Source: Coffea arabica
Lineage: Eukaryota; Streptophyta; Magnoliopsida; Gentianales; Rubiaceae
Assembly (NCBI RefSeq): GCF_036785885.1
Contig: NC_092320.1
Coordinates: 16,307,557 to 16,371,556, forward strand
DNA length: 64,000 nt
Direction: 5' to 3'
The position numbers and the translations under genes were made by a program. The notes below the pieces were generated by a model, which was given only the letters and a program-made list of their open reading frames with translations, was not told the origin of the DNA and made no database searches. Shown one piece after another: positions 45,330 to 58,015 of the stretch. The number at the start of each line of letters is the position of its first letter. The first letter of the stretch is position 1.

Positions 45330-47283
45330 TTAAAAGAAGGATCGCTTGACAGGAGCTCTACCAACAGCTCTCATCAAGTTTGCTACTTCAAGAATCTTGG
45401 CTACTTTTGTTCCTCTCTTGCCCTCTGCTGATGCCCTTCTTTCCTCTGCTTTTCTGCGGGCTTTCGCTATGTCATTCTCCATCTTTTCAAGGGCTTTTGC
45501 TCTTTTCTCCTCCAGCTTCCTCTACAATAGCCAAAACTTGTGTTAATACTTTTCTTAGTTGGCTTGAGAAGACAGTTTAAGCCAGTTTGGAGCGTCATAC
45601 GATTACATTTCATATGCAATCTATCTGCAGTTAAACATTTTAAAAGTTTTTTAAGTACAAAATGCACTAATAGCGATGATCCATAATTATAAATCTGATC
45701 ATCAGGCAAGAGAGACTAGTGGTTATTCAACTTTGTGTTTCATAATCAAAGATAACTATCAATAATGCAAGAGATTTACAATATTCATGTTCTTGGATGT
45801 TGTTCCTTAGTCATGTTTTGAAGCTAAAGCATCAGAAACTCACATCTCAAGTCTCAATCATCTGAGATTGACTGATAATACTAAGTTGGGGGTTATAAAT
45901 TGTGGGTACAGAATGAGAATAATAGTAAATTCTCCATAAGAAGTAATTAATATTAAGAGAGGCAATCAGAATTTTCTTGAGTCTGAAGTTATCTTTAATT
46001 TGGTTAAATTCAATACCTGAAAACTGCTTAATTGCTCAACCATATTCCTCTTTACCCTGAATTCACTCAATAAAATGGAAAGGGGACAAAGCAAGATGCA
46101 TTTCTTATTCAAATCAACATTCAAACAAAAAATCCTCAACTTTGGTGGCTAAGGACTAATGAAGTGTAATTTATAGAGGAAACTTACTCTAACTCTATCC
46201 AAACTGCAAACAAGTTCTGAGGCTGGACCAGTTAAAACATGTGTGGGAAATATTTAGCACAAAATGGAGCAAAAAAAAAAACATTTTGATGCCTTTATTT
46301 TTTCGTTACTGTAACTCCAGAGACCTTAACTAAATGTCATTCAACAATTAAGACCAATAAGAGATGAACAAAGTCAGCACTAATGACGAAATTTCACCAA
46401 GTATAATCACTAACTCAGTTGAAATTTGCAACTAGATGCCACTAGGGCCATGTATCACTTCAATACTAACTGTAGATAAGATAACAACAAGCTTTCATTT
46501 TGCTGCAAAATCTTATTTGAAAACAGTCAAGTGATGATTTTGTTCTCAACTGCCAATGATTACCATAGCACCAAGTAGAAACATATATGGTAGTTGGTTA
46601 GAAGAATTGCACAAAGTTGAATTATGGAGTCATTACTAGACTAATATATAGTTATTCCCACGTACCTCAACTTTCTTCATCCATGAATTTGCCTTTTGGA
46701 CCTGCTCAGTCTCCCAACCAGAGATAATAGCGTCTTCCCTCTTAAACCTATTGTTAACCTTAGCAACTTTAGCAGTCTGCCATGCATTTATCTTTGATTC
46801 AACCTCTTCTTTCTTCACTCTCTGGATTGATACCTCTCTATGATTACCATGTGCCAGACTTTCACTGGCACCTTCACGCCTAGGAGATGACGTTAAAGGG
46901 CCTAGTGGATGAGGATCAGGCACAATAGCTAAAGGGTTGGTTTCTTCAGGAATTTCCTCCTCTCCGATCCTACCCAAGTTGTTGTTGCTAGAATTGACCG
47001 TGCCATCGACTTCACTACCATTGTTGGCTATGGTTGATCCTGCAAGCACCAAAGCATTAAATTCTCTACTCATACTTGAAAAATTTTCACTTGAAGCACC
47101 TTCACTAGCCATGGACAAAGATGACGATCTATGGCTATTTGTTTCCCAAGGCCTACTGCGGTTGGCTGAGGGTGGCCTTGGTGGGGTTAGAGCATGGATG
47201 TCTCTGATATGATCATCTTCAGGTTCTTGCTCTTCATCCCTGCTGGTGGTAGCTATGGTTCTTTGATCATTCATGATAGACAT
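45330..47283 (-). CDS. REM4: Remorin, group 4 type, two exons
   Basis: Remorins are plant plasma-membrane nanodomain proteins acting as scaffolds in signalling and microbe responses. Exon 1 is 47283-46666 (206 codons), exon 2 is 45521-45330 (63 codons plus stop); the 1144-bp intron falls after residue 206 between KKVE and RKLEEK. The product is 269 residues. The N-terminal 140 residues are acidic, Ser/Pro-rich and likely disordered. The C-terminal remorin domain (about 150-265) has KINAWQTAKVAKVNNRFKRE, ISGWETEQVQKANSWMKKVE, then a Lys/Glu/Ala coiled coil and VANLMRAVGRAPVKRSFF. It lacks a C-terminal Cys cluster, so membrane anchoring would rely on the amphipathic tail. Group 4 is inferred from the N-terminus and its pairing with the guanylate kinase. 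The start is the first of two close Met codons (47283 and 47274). Confidence 0.93.
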
Positions 47284-49939
47284 GAGTTTTTTTAGTATGC
47301 TGATGATTCCAATAGTGGAAGATGGAGGGGGGGCAAGAAGAAAGAGTAAAGAGTTTATTGATACAGAGTCTTATTTATTATATGGTCAAAAATCAAAGAT
47401 TGAGTGAAATCCTTTGAGCCACACATGCACGTAGTACCTAAGGAGAGTTCAAGAATGCAAGTTTGAATTGCCGCTAACGAGTAATGACTGAGATGGGGCC
47501 TAGAGACGCAATTGGGATGAAAATGAAAAGGTAATTGCAATTTAATCCTTCTCACCCATTTGGGATTTTGATTTGACTCTTCTACGTTTGGTTTATCATT
47601 GTGTTCCCCATTTTGCTGGGACCTTTTGTTTATGCCCTTCTTAACCACTTCTACCAAATGCCTTCTCATACTATTTTTCTTTTCTTCTCTATCTACTCTT
47701 GTTTTGGTATAGAAAAAGGATTAGAACTCAACCAACCTTTGAAACAAATCACCAAAAGATAAAATCTAAGATTGCTTATTAGATGTTATGTTTTAGACTT
47801 ATTATTCGATACAATGCGAGTCTGTGTATGATAATTAAATCAGTAAAGTTGAAATACTGTTGTATTGTAACATTTCGTTGCATCCTCCTATACTATTTGT
47901 TTGATTTTCATAAGTTTGCTGTACATGTATGCCATTTGTTTTATTACGTACTTATTAAGATGAAGATATAATATTTTTTCGTATGATATCCAAATAATAA
48001 CTCATAGTGTGTCACTACAATAATTATCATTTGAGTTTGTGTAAATCATTAAAATTACTTATCATGCTTATGGTGTCCTTGATCATATTTGGTTCTATAC
48101 ATTATTCTTTAAATGTTATGGCACCTTGAGAACCTTAACTGCTATAGGTGTCATGTTTGCTCCAAGGTGATACACTGACACAACATACTATGGCATAAGT
48201 GTACATGATTCCTGAATAAAAGGTATGAGAATACAACAACCCAATGTTGTATTAATAGACAGACATTGATGCACCTTTGTTAGGAAGCTTTTCTTGACAT
48301 AGTTATGTATTGTGTTAGGACTATCGTGATTGTTCTATCACCTTTGCATGTTCTTATTATAAAGATAACTAAACCAAATTACATTCTAAATAAATGAAAA
48401 ACAAACAAGAAAGTTTAAAAAGAAATGGAAATAGTATATTTGGAAGTAAATGAAGCCACTAGCTTTTTATACTATAATTCATAAAAGATAACCTCAAAAT
48501 ATATCTAAACACAAGATGTATGAACTTAGCATATTCTTAGGAAAGTTTACATTGAAAACTCAAAGAAAAACAAAGATAATATTCAAAATCTTTGTAATTT
48601 GATTACCTATCAAACGAAAGTTATTATGACTTCCTTTTATCATTCAGTTTTGGATAAAAAAGTTTTCAGTTGGTTTTTCTAATGAGTGTTTGTTCATTAA
48701 TACCTAAATACCTATCATGTAAGTGCACACACTTGTAGTTATTACCCTTTTTTTGCATTTATATACTTTCGCTAATTAACTTTAATTTTTCAAAAATTTA
48801 TTACCTGAAATACTTCTTAACGAAGACCTAATGGGCACTCATTAGATAGATCCTTTTAAGGAAAAAGAAAACAAATTGCATATACAAAAGAAAATCCACA
48901 AAGTATTCACCTTAGGCAACAGGGACAAAACTTGCAAACATGAAAGGCCAAAGCACTAATTACGGAAGCTCGAGTAAATGTAGGGGCTCTATTAAAAATA
49001 TCACTTTCAAGTTTTCTTCGTCGGCCGGAAAATATATATATTTTGGAGGATCGCACCAAAATAACTTTCATTTTCGTGCTAGTGGGCCAGTAACACGACC
49101 CACACGCGTCGCACAGGAAAACTACAACTCTGTCTCGTGAGTTCGTGGAAAGAATCTATTTGCCACAAATTTTGGCTTTGGAAGACCAAGAATACATCAG
49201 CCATCAGATCAAGGACAAGTGAACGGTGGAATAAAGTTTAGATAATTTGGATGTTCAATATGCTTACGTCTCACATGTTATTCAAATAGTATTATTATCT
49301 TTTAAAAAAGCAATATTATGAATTATTGATAATAGTATAAATATATTTACTTTAAATTTATAATATTTGATTATAAAAAAACTCAGAATCAACAAAAGTA
49401 GCTCTTTGGGTGATTATATATTTTAGATTTTTGTTATCATTAAAAAAAAATCTATAATCAGAATACAAAAACAATCGAGAACATTACATAAATTGATTAT
49501 TCAAAATAAAAAACTATAATCAGTTAAAATAATTAACTATTGTTCAGAAAATAATAATCAACTGAAAACAACCCAAAATCCGATTAATGATTTTGACATG
49601 AAAAAAGAAATTTAATAGAAGCAGCCTTTTTGTTTTCCTTTTTTGTTCTTTTGCGGAGAATTTTCCAATGGGAATTGTTGATGTGTGTCAAGAGTGAAGT
49701 GTGAGGGCGGATTATGACATGTCTATAATTATTTTATCAACAAATCTGGATACAGGTGTTTGCCAATGTATTGGAACGTAGGTATTTTGATGGTGATATA
49801 GTAAGAGGGCATTTTTTAATTATATTTGAGTTGGTGTTAGGTATAAAGGATTCAAAGATAAATTTTTATAATTATTGGACATTGCACCTCATTTGAAGTG
49901 GATACTTTTGTCACCATGTGCCTTTATGCTTGGCCCATT
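47284..49939. other. Remorin promoter region and long intergenic stretch
   Basis: 47284-47390 would be the remorin leader; a TTATTTATTATATGG run near 47370 may hold its TATA element on the minus strand. The 104-codon minus-strand frame at 47355-47669 lies in this promoter and has no family resemblance. The rest is AT-rich without recognised genes. Confidence 0.4.
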
Positions 49940-49956
49940 CATTTTCGTTTTGAGTT

Positions 49957-50122
49957 TTTTTTTTTTTTCGACGCAGTGGTGTCCGGGCCTTCAACCCAAC
50001 TAATTCCCTGTGACCTGAGAAAAGAGATCCAATCCCCTCGAACACGGCAGTCCCAGGACTCGAATCGTGATCGCCATACCTTAAAAAGGGACAACGAAAC
50101 CACTCGAGTTACCCTGGGTGGG
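49957..50122 (-). mobile_element. tRNA-derived SINE, second copy type
   Basis: CATTTTCGTTTTGAGTT (17 bp) flanks both sides (49940-49956 and 50123-50139). On the minus strand it has GGGTAACTCGAGTGGTTTCG near its start, the B-box-like ACGATTCGAGTCCTGG, a body ending GGAATTAGTTGGG and GCCCGGACACCACTG, and an A tail. The 3' part resembles the SINE at 42852-43036, so they share a tail family with different heads. Confidence 0.88.
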
Positions 50123-50139
50123 CATTTTCGTTTTGAGTT

Positions 50140-51993
50140 CATTCATCCTTCTTTTCCTACTTTTCTTTTGTATGGTTTCGTTGGGACAATGCATTTGCGT
50201 GTGGTTGTTTGCTTGATGTAAGAATTCTTGAGAAGAGTTAGGGTTGATTTTGATGATGGCCTAGTGGCGGGATTGTTGGTAATAGTTTATAATGAGTATG
50301 TTGAAATTCATTGTCCCACATTAAAAGAGGATAGAGTGCATATTGTCTATATATGAATCATTGTCTTGTTTCCTTTACAAACTTGTTCCGAAAATATTAG
50401 TTTGGAGGGAAAGTTTGGTGGGAAAGTTATTTCAAGATATATAAAATCTTGACAAAGGTTTTGAATAAGTGTTTCAATTCTTTTAAATAGTAGGATTTCG
50501 ACAGAATTAAATCACTTTTACTTTTCATTGATAGTTCTTAGACTTTATTGTATCCTAGAGGTAATTTGTCTGATAGAGGCAAATAATACCTTAAGGAAAG
50601 TGCTTTCACGTCTCAAAGTCTCTGTATTTGTCTAGTTTATATTTCTTATTTACTACAAATTTTTCAACAGGGATTGGATATGAGTTTTTGTTTCTTATTT
50701 TTATAAAAATAAAGAATTCATAATGGTAGGAGTATTATAGAAAATTATTTGAAATATTAATTACTGTAACACTTTCAGAAATGTGACGTATGTATGATAA
50801 AAACGTGGTTGAAGAGATAAAAAGTTGATTGAAAATTATACTTGTGATGCAAATAAAATATTATTTAGAATAATTTTGCTACCTAAAGACACTCATAACA
50901 AATTACAACTCAACAAACCAATCTACAAATTCTGACAATTGCAACTAAAGAAGACTAAAATAAACTCGCCAATAGTGGAAGAAGAAATTTACATAAATTT
51001 CTAATTCCTAAGTTCTCAACCTCTCTAATTATTGAAGTCTCAATTTTGCTCACTTGATTAGGTCACAACTTCAAGCCTTTGAGTTTAATTGGTGACTAAA
51101 TATAGTCAAATGAAGAGTGTGAAGGGGTTTAATTTTTGTCTTGAGATCAGAGCTTGATTTTCATAATGTTCATAATGTTGGATTCCCTTTCCTTATTATT
51201 TTATTCATCCCTTCCCTTGTGAAAAAGAATAATAGAAAAACATCAGTATTTAGCTATTTAAAATAGAAAATGAGTTAGCGTGAAACCTGGACTAACTTAA
51301 CTGTCTAGACCAATCAAATTGAAGACTTCTGTTTTTAATTTCTTACCATTTATAGAATAATACCGCAAGGACGTTCTGTCCTTCCGATTCCGACATCCTT
51401 TTCGGTTGGAGAGACCTATATCATTGGGTACTACATCGATTGTGGCCTGAAATAGTCTAGGTGTTTCCTCTCCTCCTTCCCTCAATCTCACATCAATTGT
51501 GAGTGGAGTGTGTGTATTACTTAAGATTATCGGTGTGGCCTGAAAGTCAGTATGCCTTTTGAGTTGGGCCGTGGATTCCCCTTAGATAGTATGTGCGTGT
51601 GTTATTTGCGGTTGCTGAGGGGGAGACCTATATCATTATCCTCTTCGTATTCCATGATTTTATCTATTTTTAATTGCATATGTTACACATTTTTTAACCC
51701 CCTTCGTGCTACACGAGGCTTTTTCTCCTCTGTTATTACTTAGACTTTAGAAGATCTTGCTTGTGTGGAAACAATAAGTGAAAGAAAGAAATGCAAAGTC
51801 AAAATTAGCAATTAGTATAGAAAATACTACAAGGGCACCTTAGTTTTGGACCAATTTTACGCTAGTAAATCATGTTTGGTCCTGTCTCGCTTCTTAAATT
51901 CTGCCTATTTTTTGATGAATTTAAAAAAAAAAAAATTTGTACTTTGCATTTTCACATCCAGTTTCCTATCCTTCCATTTGGATTAATTGTTTT
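50140..51993. other. Intergenic, nothing recognised
   Basis: GGAGAGACCTATATCATT (51408) recurs as GGGAGACCTATATCATT (51619) about 210 bp on, a weak direct repeat. No protein family or RNA gene recognised. Confidence 0.4.
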
Positions 51994-52287
51994 TGGGGGT
52001 GTTTTTAAAAAATTTTACTGTAGCAGAGTTTTTAGATTATATTTTGAAATATTTTCAGCTGTTTTTGAGGATGTTTTTGAAAAATTTTGCTGTATTTTTA
52101 GATTATATTTTGAGATATTTTCAAAAAAATATTTTGAAATATTTAAGAGTAAAAGAGTTTTTAACATATTTTTTGAAATTTTTTTAAAATTTTAAAAAAA
52201 TTTGAACTAATTTTTAGACTACCTTTTAAAATATTTTTAAAATTTTTTTATTATATTTAAAAAATTAATTTTTGAAAAACACTCCCA
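51994..52287. repeat. AT-rich MITE with GGGGGTGTTTTT / AAAAACACTCCC ends
   Basis: The left end GGGGGTGTTTTTAAAAAATT is inverse to the right TTTTTGAAAAACACTCCC. Inside, TTTTTAGATTATATTTTGA occurs twice about 68 bp apart. Open frames across it are only products of the AT-rich sequence. Confidence 0.65.
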
Positions 52288-52727
52288 TCCATTGCCCCAA
52301 TTTAATCCCCCATGTTTTGACTTTAATCCATGGAGATATGACGAGGTCCGTTTTAATCATTGCATGTGTACCGTATTAGTGTATTACTACTCAAAGAGCA
52401 TAATCATTACTGTAAGAGACTAAAGCTGCTAGCGTTGCGGGGGTGCAATCAGATCAAAACACGAGAAAGTAACTGTACTGAAAGGAACATTATGTGTTGA
52501 ATTGAGATTAATGCTACAGATAAAAGATCAATATTTGCACTTTTTCTTTTTGTCTTTTAACTCTTTTGCTTTTTCATTCGATAGGGCGGTTCCAAGGAGA
52601 TGATACTTCTTGGAGCTTGAAGCCTTTAAAATTAATCCGCTGCATGCCAAGAATATGTACCATTTCAACCGACCAAAACCCTATTATTCTACGTTGATTC
52701 CTGTTGCGATGTTGACTAGCTAGTATA

Positions 52728-52950
52728 GGTCTTGTTTGGAAGATAAGTTTTTTTATCAAGTTTATCTGCTATAAATTTTTTAAAAATTTTAACTACAATA
52801 ATCTCAAAAAAATTTTCAAAATTTTTAAACTATATAGTTCAAAATATTCAAAAAAAATACACTTCAAAATTTTTTTTAAAAACTTCTACAGTTAATTACA
52901 ATAAAATTTTAGACAAACACAACAAAAAAACTCACTTGTCAAATGGAGCC
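52728..52950. repeat. MITE, relative of 21926-22140
   Basis: Starts GGTCTTGTTTGGAAGATAAG, contains AAGTTTATCTGCTATAA, and ends CTCACTTGTCAAATGGAGCC; AGACAAACACAAC in the right half mirrors the left. Target duplication not resolved. Confidence 0.55.
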
Positions 52951-54179
52951 ATAGCGCAGTTTATCGCATGCATCTGGACCAAAACGATCCAATATGATGC
53001 CAAAGGTAAAATGTTGAAGGAAGAATTGTAAAAAAATGAACAAGAGAGAAGGCAATCATGTACAAGTGTCCAAAAATAAACGGGTGACTATAAACTAGCT
53101 AGCAAGGGTAACGGAAAAGATTTACCCTTTGAAAACAAGGATGCATCTGGCAAAATTGAAATATAAAAATTAAAAATTAAAATTTGAATTCATTAATTTA
53201 GTGAATTCTTAAGTATTAAATTTGATACATTTGAGTGTATATCACATTAAGTGATAAGTGAATAGTTTATCACTTATTTTTTGGAGCAAATTTTACTTAA
53301 AAAATTCAGTGTCATTTAATAAATTCAAATGTTCTAGTTTTTGTTATTAGATACGTCTGAATATGTTAAGATTTGAACCCATTGAGTTTAAGTATCGAAT
53401 TAGATTATTAAGCAGCAGTGCCCAAGTCACCTAGTACGTCCTACAAATATTACATGAACTAATTAGCTAGACAAGATAATTGTAAATCATGAATTAGAAA
53501 TTTGTATGTCATGATATAACATTTTCTTCAAAGGTACAATAACTAATTGGATACAAGAAAAAACTAATTGGATAACAGTATAAACTTATAGTATTTGGTT
53601 ATGGAAACCGGCTTAATTATCTTAATTTCTTTCAAATGCTCCATTGGTGCATAGTTTCAACTGCCAATCGTGACTAACTAAGAATGACATAATTGGGCGT
53701 CCATACTTTACAAAAATCCGGCTTTGACGTGGTTAGTAGGTAGAACTAATTTGATTGAAGGGGTTTGTTTTATTAAAACCAATATAAGATGAGATAAAGC
53801 CATATAAGTTTGGTAAAGCTTTTTTGCGCGTAGTTTGATAAAGTTGGTCCACATGATATATGCCCTTGACTTGTTTATGAAAAGATCTCTTTTACTTCTG
53901 TTGATATTGAGATTCATCACTACTTATTTTTTTTCCCAAACTATAAAATAACTAGAAATGGTCTAGCATAATTTACTTTACCAAAAATCAAGAAGAGAAT
54001 TCTATAAAATTTGAATGTCGGATTTTTCTTTTATTATCTTCTACCTTTCTTTACATCCTTCTCACCTCTAACGGTTCAGAATTCAATAATAAATTTTGCT
54101 TCAAGAAATTAGGAGGAGAATTGTATAGAAATTTAACGACAAAATTTGCATAATACGATAAGCTAATGAAAAAAACGTA
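52951..54179. other. Intergenic with a possible Tourist-like fragment
   Basis: Around 53195-53400, phrases such as GAATTCTTAAGTATTAAATT recall the Harbinger MITE at 34156. The 70-codon minus frame at 53708 is not convincing. Confidence 0.35.
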
Positions 54180-54185
54180 CTTCCT

Positions 54186-54420
54186 CTATGATAGGACCCA
54201 TATCGAAAGCACATCTTCTATGTCAAGCAAAAGTTCACTGGAGGAAGATGCATCATCGTTACTTTGCCATGAAAAAGTACGCAACTGCCACATTAATTTT
54301 TCCTCATGAATATTAGGTTTACAGTTGAGATGTAACAAAATCCTTGGATCGTCATATGCAAACGATTGCAATTCAAAAATCTTGTAGTCCAAAAGCTTGA
54401 GGGCAGATTCTACTTTACTC
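54186..54420 (-). pseudogene. Unidentified coding-like fragment cut by a palindromic element
   Basis: A 68-codon minus-strand frame, open further upstream to the edge of the element at 54419, reads like protein (LLDYKIFELQSFAYDDPRIL, later DDASSSSELLLDIEDVLSIW) and not like AT-rich noise. Beyond the palindromic element the minus strand at 54850-54960 gives another short coding-like stretch. I do not recognise the family; it may be a remnant split by the insertion. Confidence 0.3.
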
Positions 54421-54830
54421 TCCTGTGATTTAGCGTTTTTTTACATAATCTCCCTATGGTTTTAAAAGTTAAATATAACCCCCTCATGGTTTGGATTAAA
54501 GTGTCAATGTGACGGGAATGATCATTTTTAACAGAGTCACCTAAAATGTCAAAAATACATTTATGTAAAATTGAAAATTATTTATTAACCAATGAGGGTT
54601 ATGTGTATATTTTAAAAATCATAAGGGGGTTATATGGTGAAATATAAAAATCATACGGGGTTAATGTGTCTTGTTTTATAAGGATAATTTCGACATTTTC
54701 AGAAATTCCGTTACGAATGACTATATCCGTCGCTTTGACACTTTAATCCAAACCATGAGAGGATTATGTATAGGTTTTGAAACCATAGGGGGGTTATATA
54801 AAAAAAAAGCTAAACTACAGGGGGGTAAAA
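54419..54830. repeat. Long palindromic MITE, about 110-bp arms
   Basis: The left arm (from CTCCTGTGATTTAGC, through ATGGTTTGGATTAAAGTGTC) is the inverse of the right arm (GACACTTTAATCCAAACCAT through GCTAAACTACAGGG), with scattered differences. The core includes ATCATAAGGGGGTTATATGG. A truncated relative lies at 39287-39680. Confidence 0.75.
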
Positions 54831-56262
54831 TATAATATGTCCAAAGCTTTATAAAAAAAATACTTGAACATCTCGTACCCCAAATTTCAAAGTCTCATAA
54901 TCCAGTTTCAAACATCTAGATTTTTTGATACGAAGATAAAAGCTCAGAAAAAAGAAAAGACAAAAAGATTCAGGCGTATGCGGTTGTTATAGTAGCTAAA
55001 ACAAGTGTGTTTTGTAATAATATATCTAGACGTGAAATTTTCAATGTATATTTGTATGGTAATTAGCTTTCTTGAATCTAATTTTAGTGCTTTTGCAAGT
55101 CTTTTGTTTACAATCCCTCGCAACTTTAAAGTTTAAATTTGATAACAAAATGATTATTCAGATTAGCAAAATAACTAGGATTTATATTTTTACACTAATG
55201 GAGTAATGCGTGCTATGTATGTAAAATTTGGAGTTTGACTTCAAATTAAGATTAATTGTTGTGTATCCATGCTTTAGTAAAAGATTAATCTAAATAATTA
55301 ATAATTTGAAGTTAACAACATGAGACTCTTCTCATTCTCTCTAAACTTAAACTCTCCTTTAACTTTTTCTCCACTTTAGAAGATTTTCCTACTCGAGGAA
55401 GGAGAAATTGGTCTCCCTCCCATAAGTATTTGTTTTTCTTTTCATGTTTGCAATAAAGTGATTGGTTTTTTAATGAGAGTTAATTCTCTTCTAAAGTTTT
55501 TTAGTGATAATTTATTCCTCTTCATAAAGTAACCAAGCCAAAGTTTTCTCATCTCCTAGGGATTCCTAATGAAAGTTTTTTGTCACAAAAATTTTTTAAT
55601 TTTTGGTTAGATCCGAGTTTTTCAAATTTGGTTGTCAGATTTGAAATTTATCAAATAGATTTGACCGTGATATTAGAACTTGAAGCTGTCAATTAACAAA
55701 TTTAGCAACGAGAAGGATTTATAGATTTCTTTTGGCTACGAGTGCTTCATCTGATATTTGAGTACCTATTGGAGTTGTACAGTATAATTTTTCTAGATCT
55801 ATAATATAGTATACTATTTGATTTTTAGATTCACTGTATCTGTTGATGTCTGATGTAATTTGTGCAATCTATACAGATTTGATGAAAAGTATGGTGATTT
55901 ATCAAAAAGAAAATAATTAACAATTGAATCAAGTCGACATGACTAAATTTTCTTGTTTCTACTATTCGGGCAGCTGCCGACACTTTTGTTTAATGTTTCA
56001 CGGAGTATTCTCTGGTATGTTTGCCCGTGCAGAGAATAAGTTTGAGAAGCCCAAACCGCGTCTGACTACGACCGAAGGGCTTTCAGTTGGGCATTGTGCT
56101 GCATTCTTTTCAAAGAAGCATGCCAATTTGGATAGAAAGCAATATGCGTTTTCCCAACTTGTCACTAGCATGCCCTATTTTTCTTATCCCTTTTTTGGTG
56201 CAACAACTTATATATTTGCAGATTGTCCACAACCAAACATAATTTATGGGAGTCTACAAATG
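54831..56262. other. Intergenic, nothing recognised
   Basis: A 116-codon plus frame at 55924-56274 has no family resemblance and is not called as a gene. Confidence 0.4.
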
Positions 56263-56460
56263 CCAACAAGTTGATTTAATTGGTAAGAACTAAGAAATGT
56301 TACTTTCTCATAAAAGGTTGTGTGTTCGAGTCCCACTGTCTCTCTGGATGTCACAGCTATATTGGTGAACAATTTGTATTTGGGAGCATGTTTTGACCTT
56401 TCGTGGTGATTGGAACCGATCCCATCCAAATTTTTATTTATAAAAAAAGAAAAAAGAAAA
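56263..56460 (+). mobile_element. SINE-like element, plus strand
   Basis: TTGATTTAATTGGTAAGAAC resembles an A-box region, and GTGTGTTCGAGTCCCAC near 56321 is a good B box. The body ends with TGATTGGAACCGATCCCATC and an A-rich tail. No matching target duplication found at the first tail, which is followed by copies of the 3' end. Confidence 0.55.
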
Positions 56461-56690
56461 AGTAAAGCATTTGAATTTGCTTAGGGTCAGTGTTTTGACC
56501 TGTGGTGGTGATCGGAATCGAACCATCCAGACTTTTATTTATCAAGAAGAAAAAAGTAAAGCATTTGAATTTGCTTAATGCCTGGTGTTGTTTTGATTCA
56601 TAGTAGTGATCGGAATTGAACCCATTTAAATTTTTATTTACCAAGAAAAAAAAAAGTAAAGCATTTGAACTTCCTTAGGGTCAGTTACAA
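56391..56690 (+). repeat. Three tandem copies (about 100 bp) of a SINE 3' end plus flank
   Basis: TTTTGACC or TTTTGATT starts copies at 56391, 56493 and 56591 (periods 102 and 98). Each runs through GTGATCGGAATCGAACCAT or a variant, TTTTTATTTA, an A-rich run, AGTAAAGCATTTGAA and, in two copies, TTAGGGTCAG. Confidence 0.8.
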
Positions 56691-58006
56691 CATAACCTAT
56701 AGAGATATTTATGTTTCTAAACTTTTCCCCCACAATGAGTCAATGATGCAATAACTCCACAATAACAAATTCACTTAGTTTTGTTGTTACGTTAGGTGTA
56801 CATTGTCTCTGCACCCAATGAATCATTGCACAATTTGACACATTGTGGAAAAAACGAGAGTGGATATATTTGTCACAATCTCTGCACAAGCTTGTCAAGA
56901 AAAATTGTGTCCTGGACAAATTGAGGCAAGTGCTAATCAATTTCCAGTTGCTTTGCTCAAATTGAGGCAGCTGAAGTGTTGGCCCAAATCTTGTAGACAG
57001 TTCCACCCAGTGACCCAATAGGCACATCTGAATTTTTGTGCCCCATAGATGACCCCATGTGGGCTTTGACAATTTTTCTTTTTTGGGGTAAAAGAGGGTT
57101 TTGATCATTTGAGTTCCATTGTATCTGTGACGTAGGTTACTTTCATTTTTTTTTTAAATATTATAATTTTATTTCGTTTCATAAGATCTACATTAATCAT
57201 AGAGTCACTGAAAGGCGGGATGAATTAACTAGTAAGTGCGAGTAGAGTTAAGACAAGGCTTATGCTAAATTAGTATAAACCTAATTTCAAGCCTTGAGCA
57301 AGTGCTCCAATAAAGGGATATTTTATTTGCTTATTGCTACCAAGGGACAAAAATAAGTGATTTATCCCCAAATGGGCTGAATTAAAAAACTTAGAAGTGG
57401 CTCTGCAATTAATGTCGAGTGCTAGGAATGGAGGGAAGGCTAGTGTTGATGGTCTATTTCGGGATGGCTGTGGATGCTGGCTAGGTGGATTTAGTGCAAA
57501 TCTGGGCATAACAATTATGGGCATGTAAGGGACTCCATGTCGGGGAGGGAGAGTAACAATTATGTGAATCAATCTTGCTAAACTAGTTCAATCCCCACTA
57601 TTGTGGAGGAATCCGGCAGTTTTTGATGTAGTCGGAGTCAATACTCGTTTAGTATCTCTGTGATTGGGCTGTAGGCCGTCCCAAGTGATTAAAAATTAAA
57701 AGGAAAAAAAAAAGGGTAAAATCAGGGAGGAGGGGCAGAAATGGAAGCAATCGTTCTTGAATGTTCATAACTAAGATTTGGCCCCAAAAAAAATTCAGAT
57801 TGCATTTTGTACATCATTTTTCAAATCACGTGTGAGATTCATAAAATTTTGTTCCGTGAGTTACATCATGTGAACACAAAATTACATCTTGTGAATTTTG
57901 TACAAATCCCGTCCGAATGATTTTCCTGACAACCGTTAGGGTCTGTGTCCTAGTATTAATTAGAAAAACAACATATTTTGCAACCTATTGTTATCATTGT
58001 CAACAT
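56691..58006. other. Intergenic with one possible SINE
   Basis: Near 57550-57710, CTAGTTCAATCCCCACTATTG looks like a B box and is followed by an A-rich tail after 57690. Minus-strand frames of 122 and 100 codons (56740-57108, 57270-57572) have no recognisable family and are not called. Confidence 0.35.
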
Positions 58007-58015
58007 GTTTGGGAC

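Noticed and set aside
46937..47212. 91-codon plus-strand frame
   Set aside because: Antisense shadow of the remorin first exon.
49898..50221. 107-codon plus-strand frame
   Set aside because: Runs through a SINE and both of its target duplications.
51872..52195. Overlapping Phe-rich frames
   Set aside because: They arise from the T-rich MITE at 51994-52287.
56740..57572. Minus-strand frames of 122 and 100 codons
   Set aside because: No recognisable motif; composition like translated intergenic DNA.
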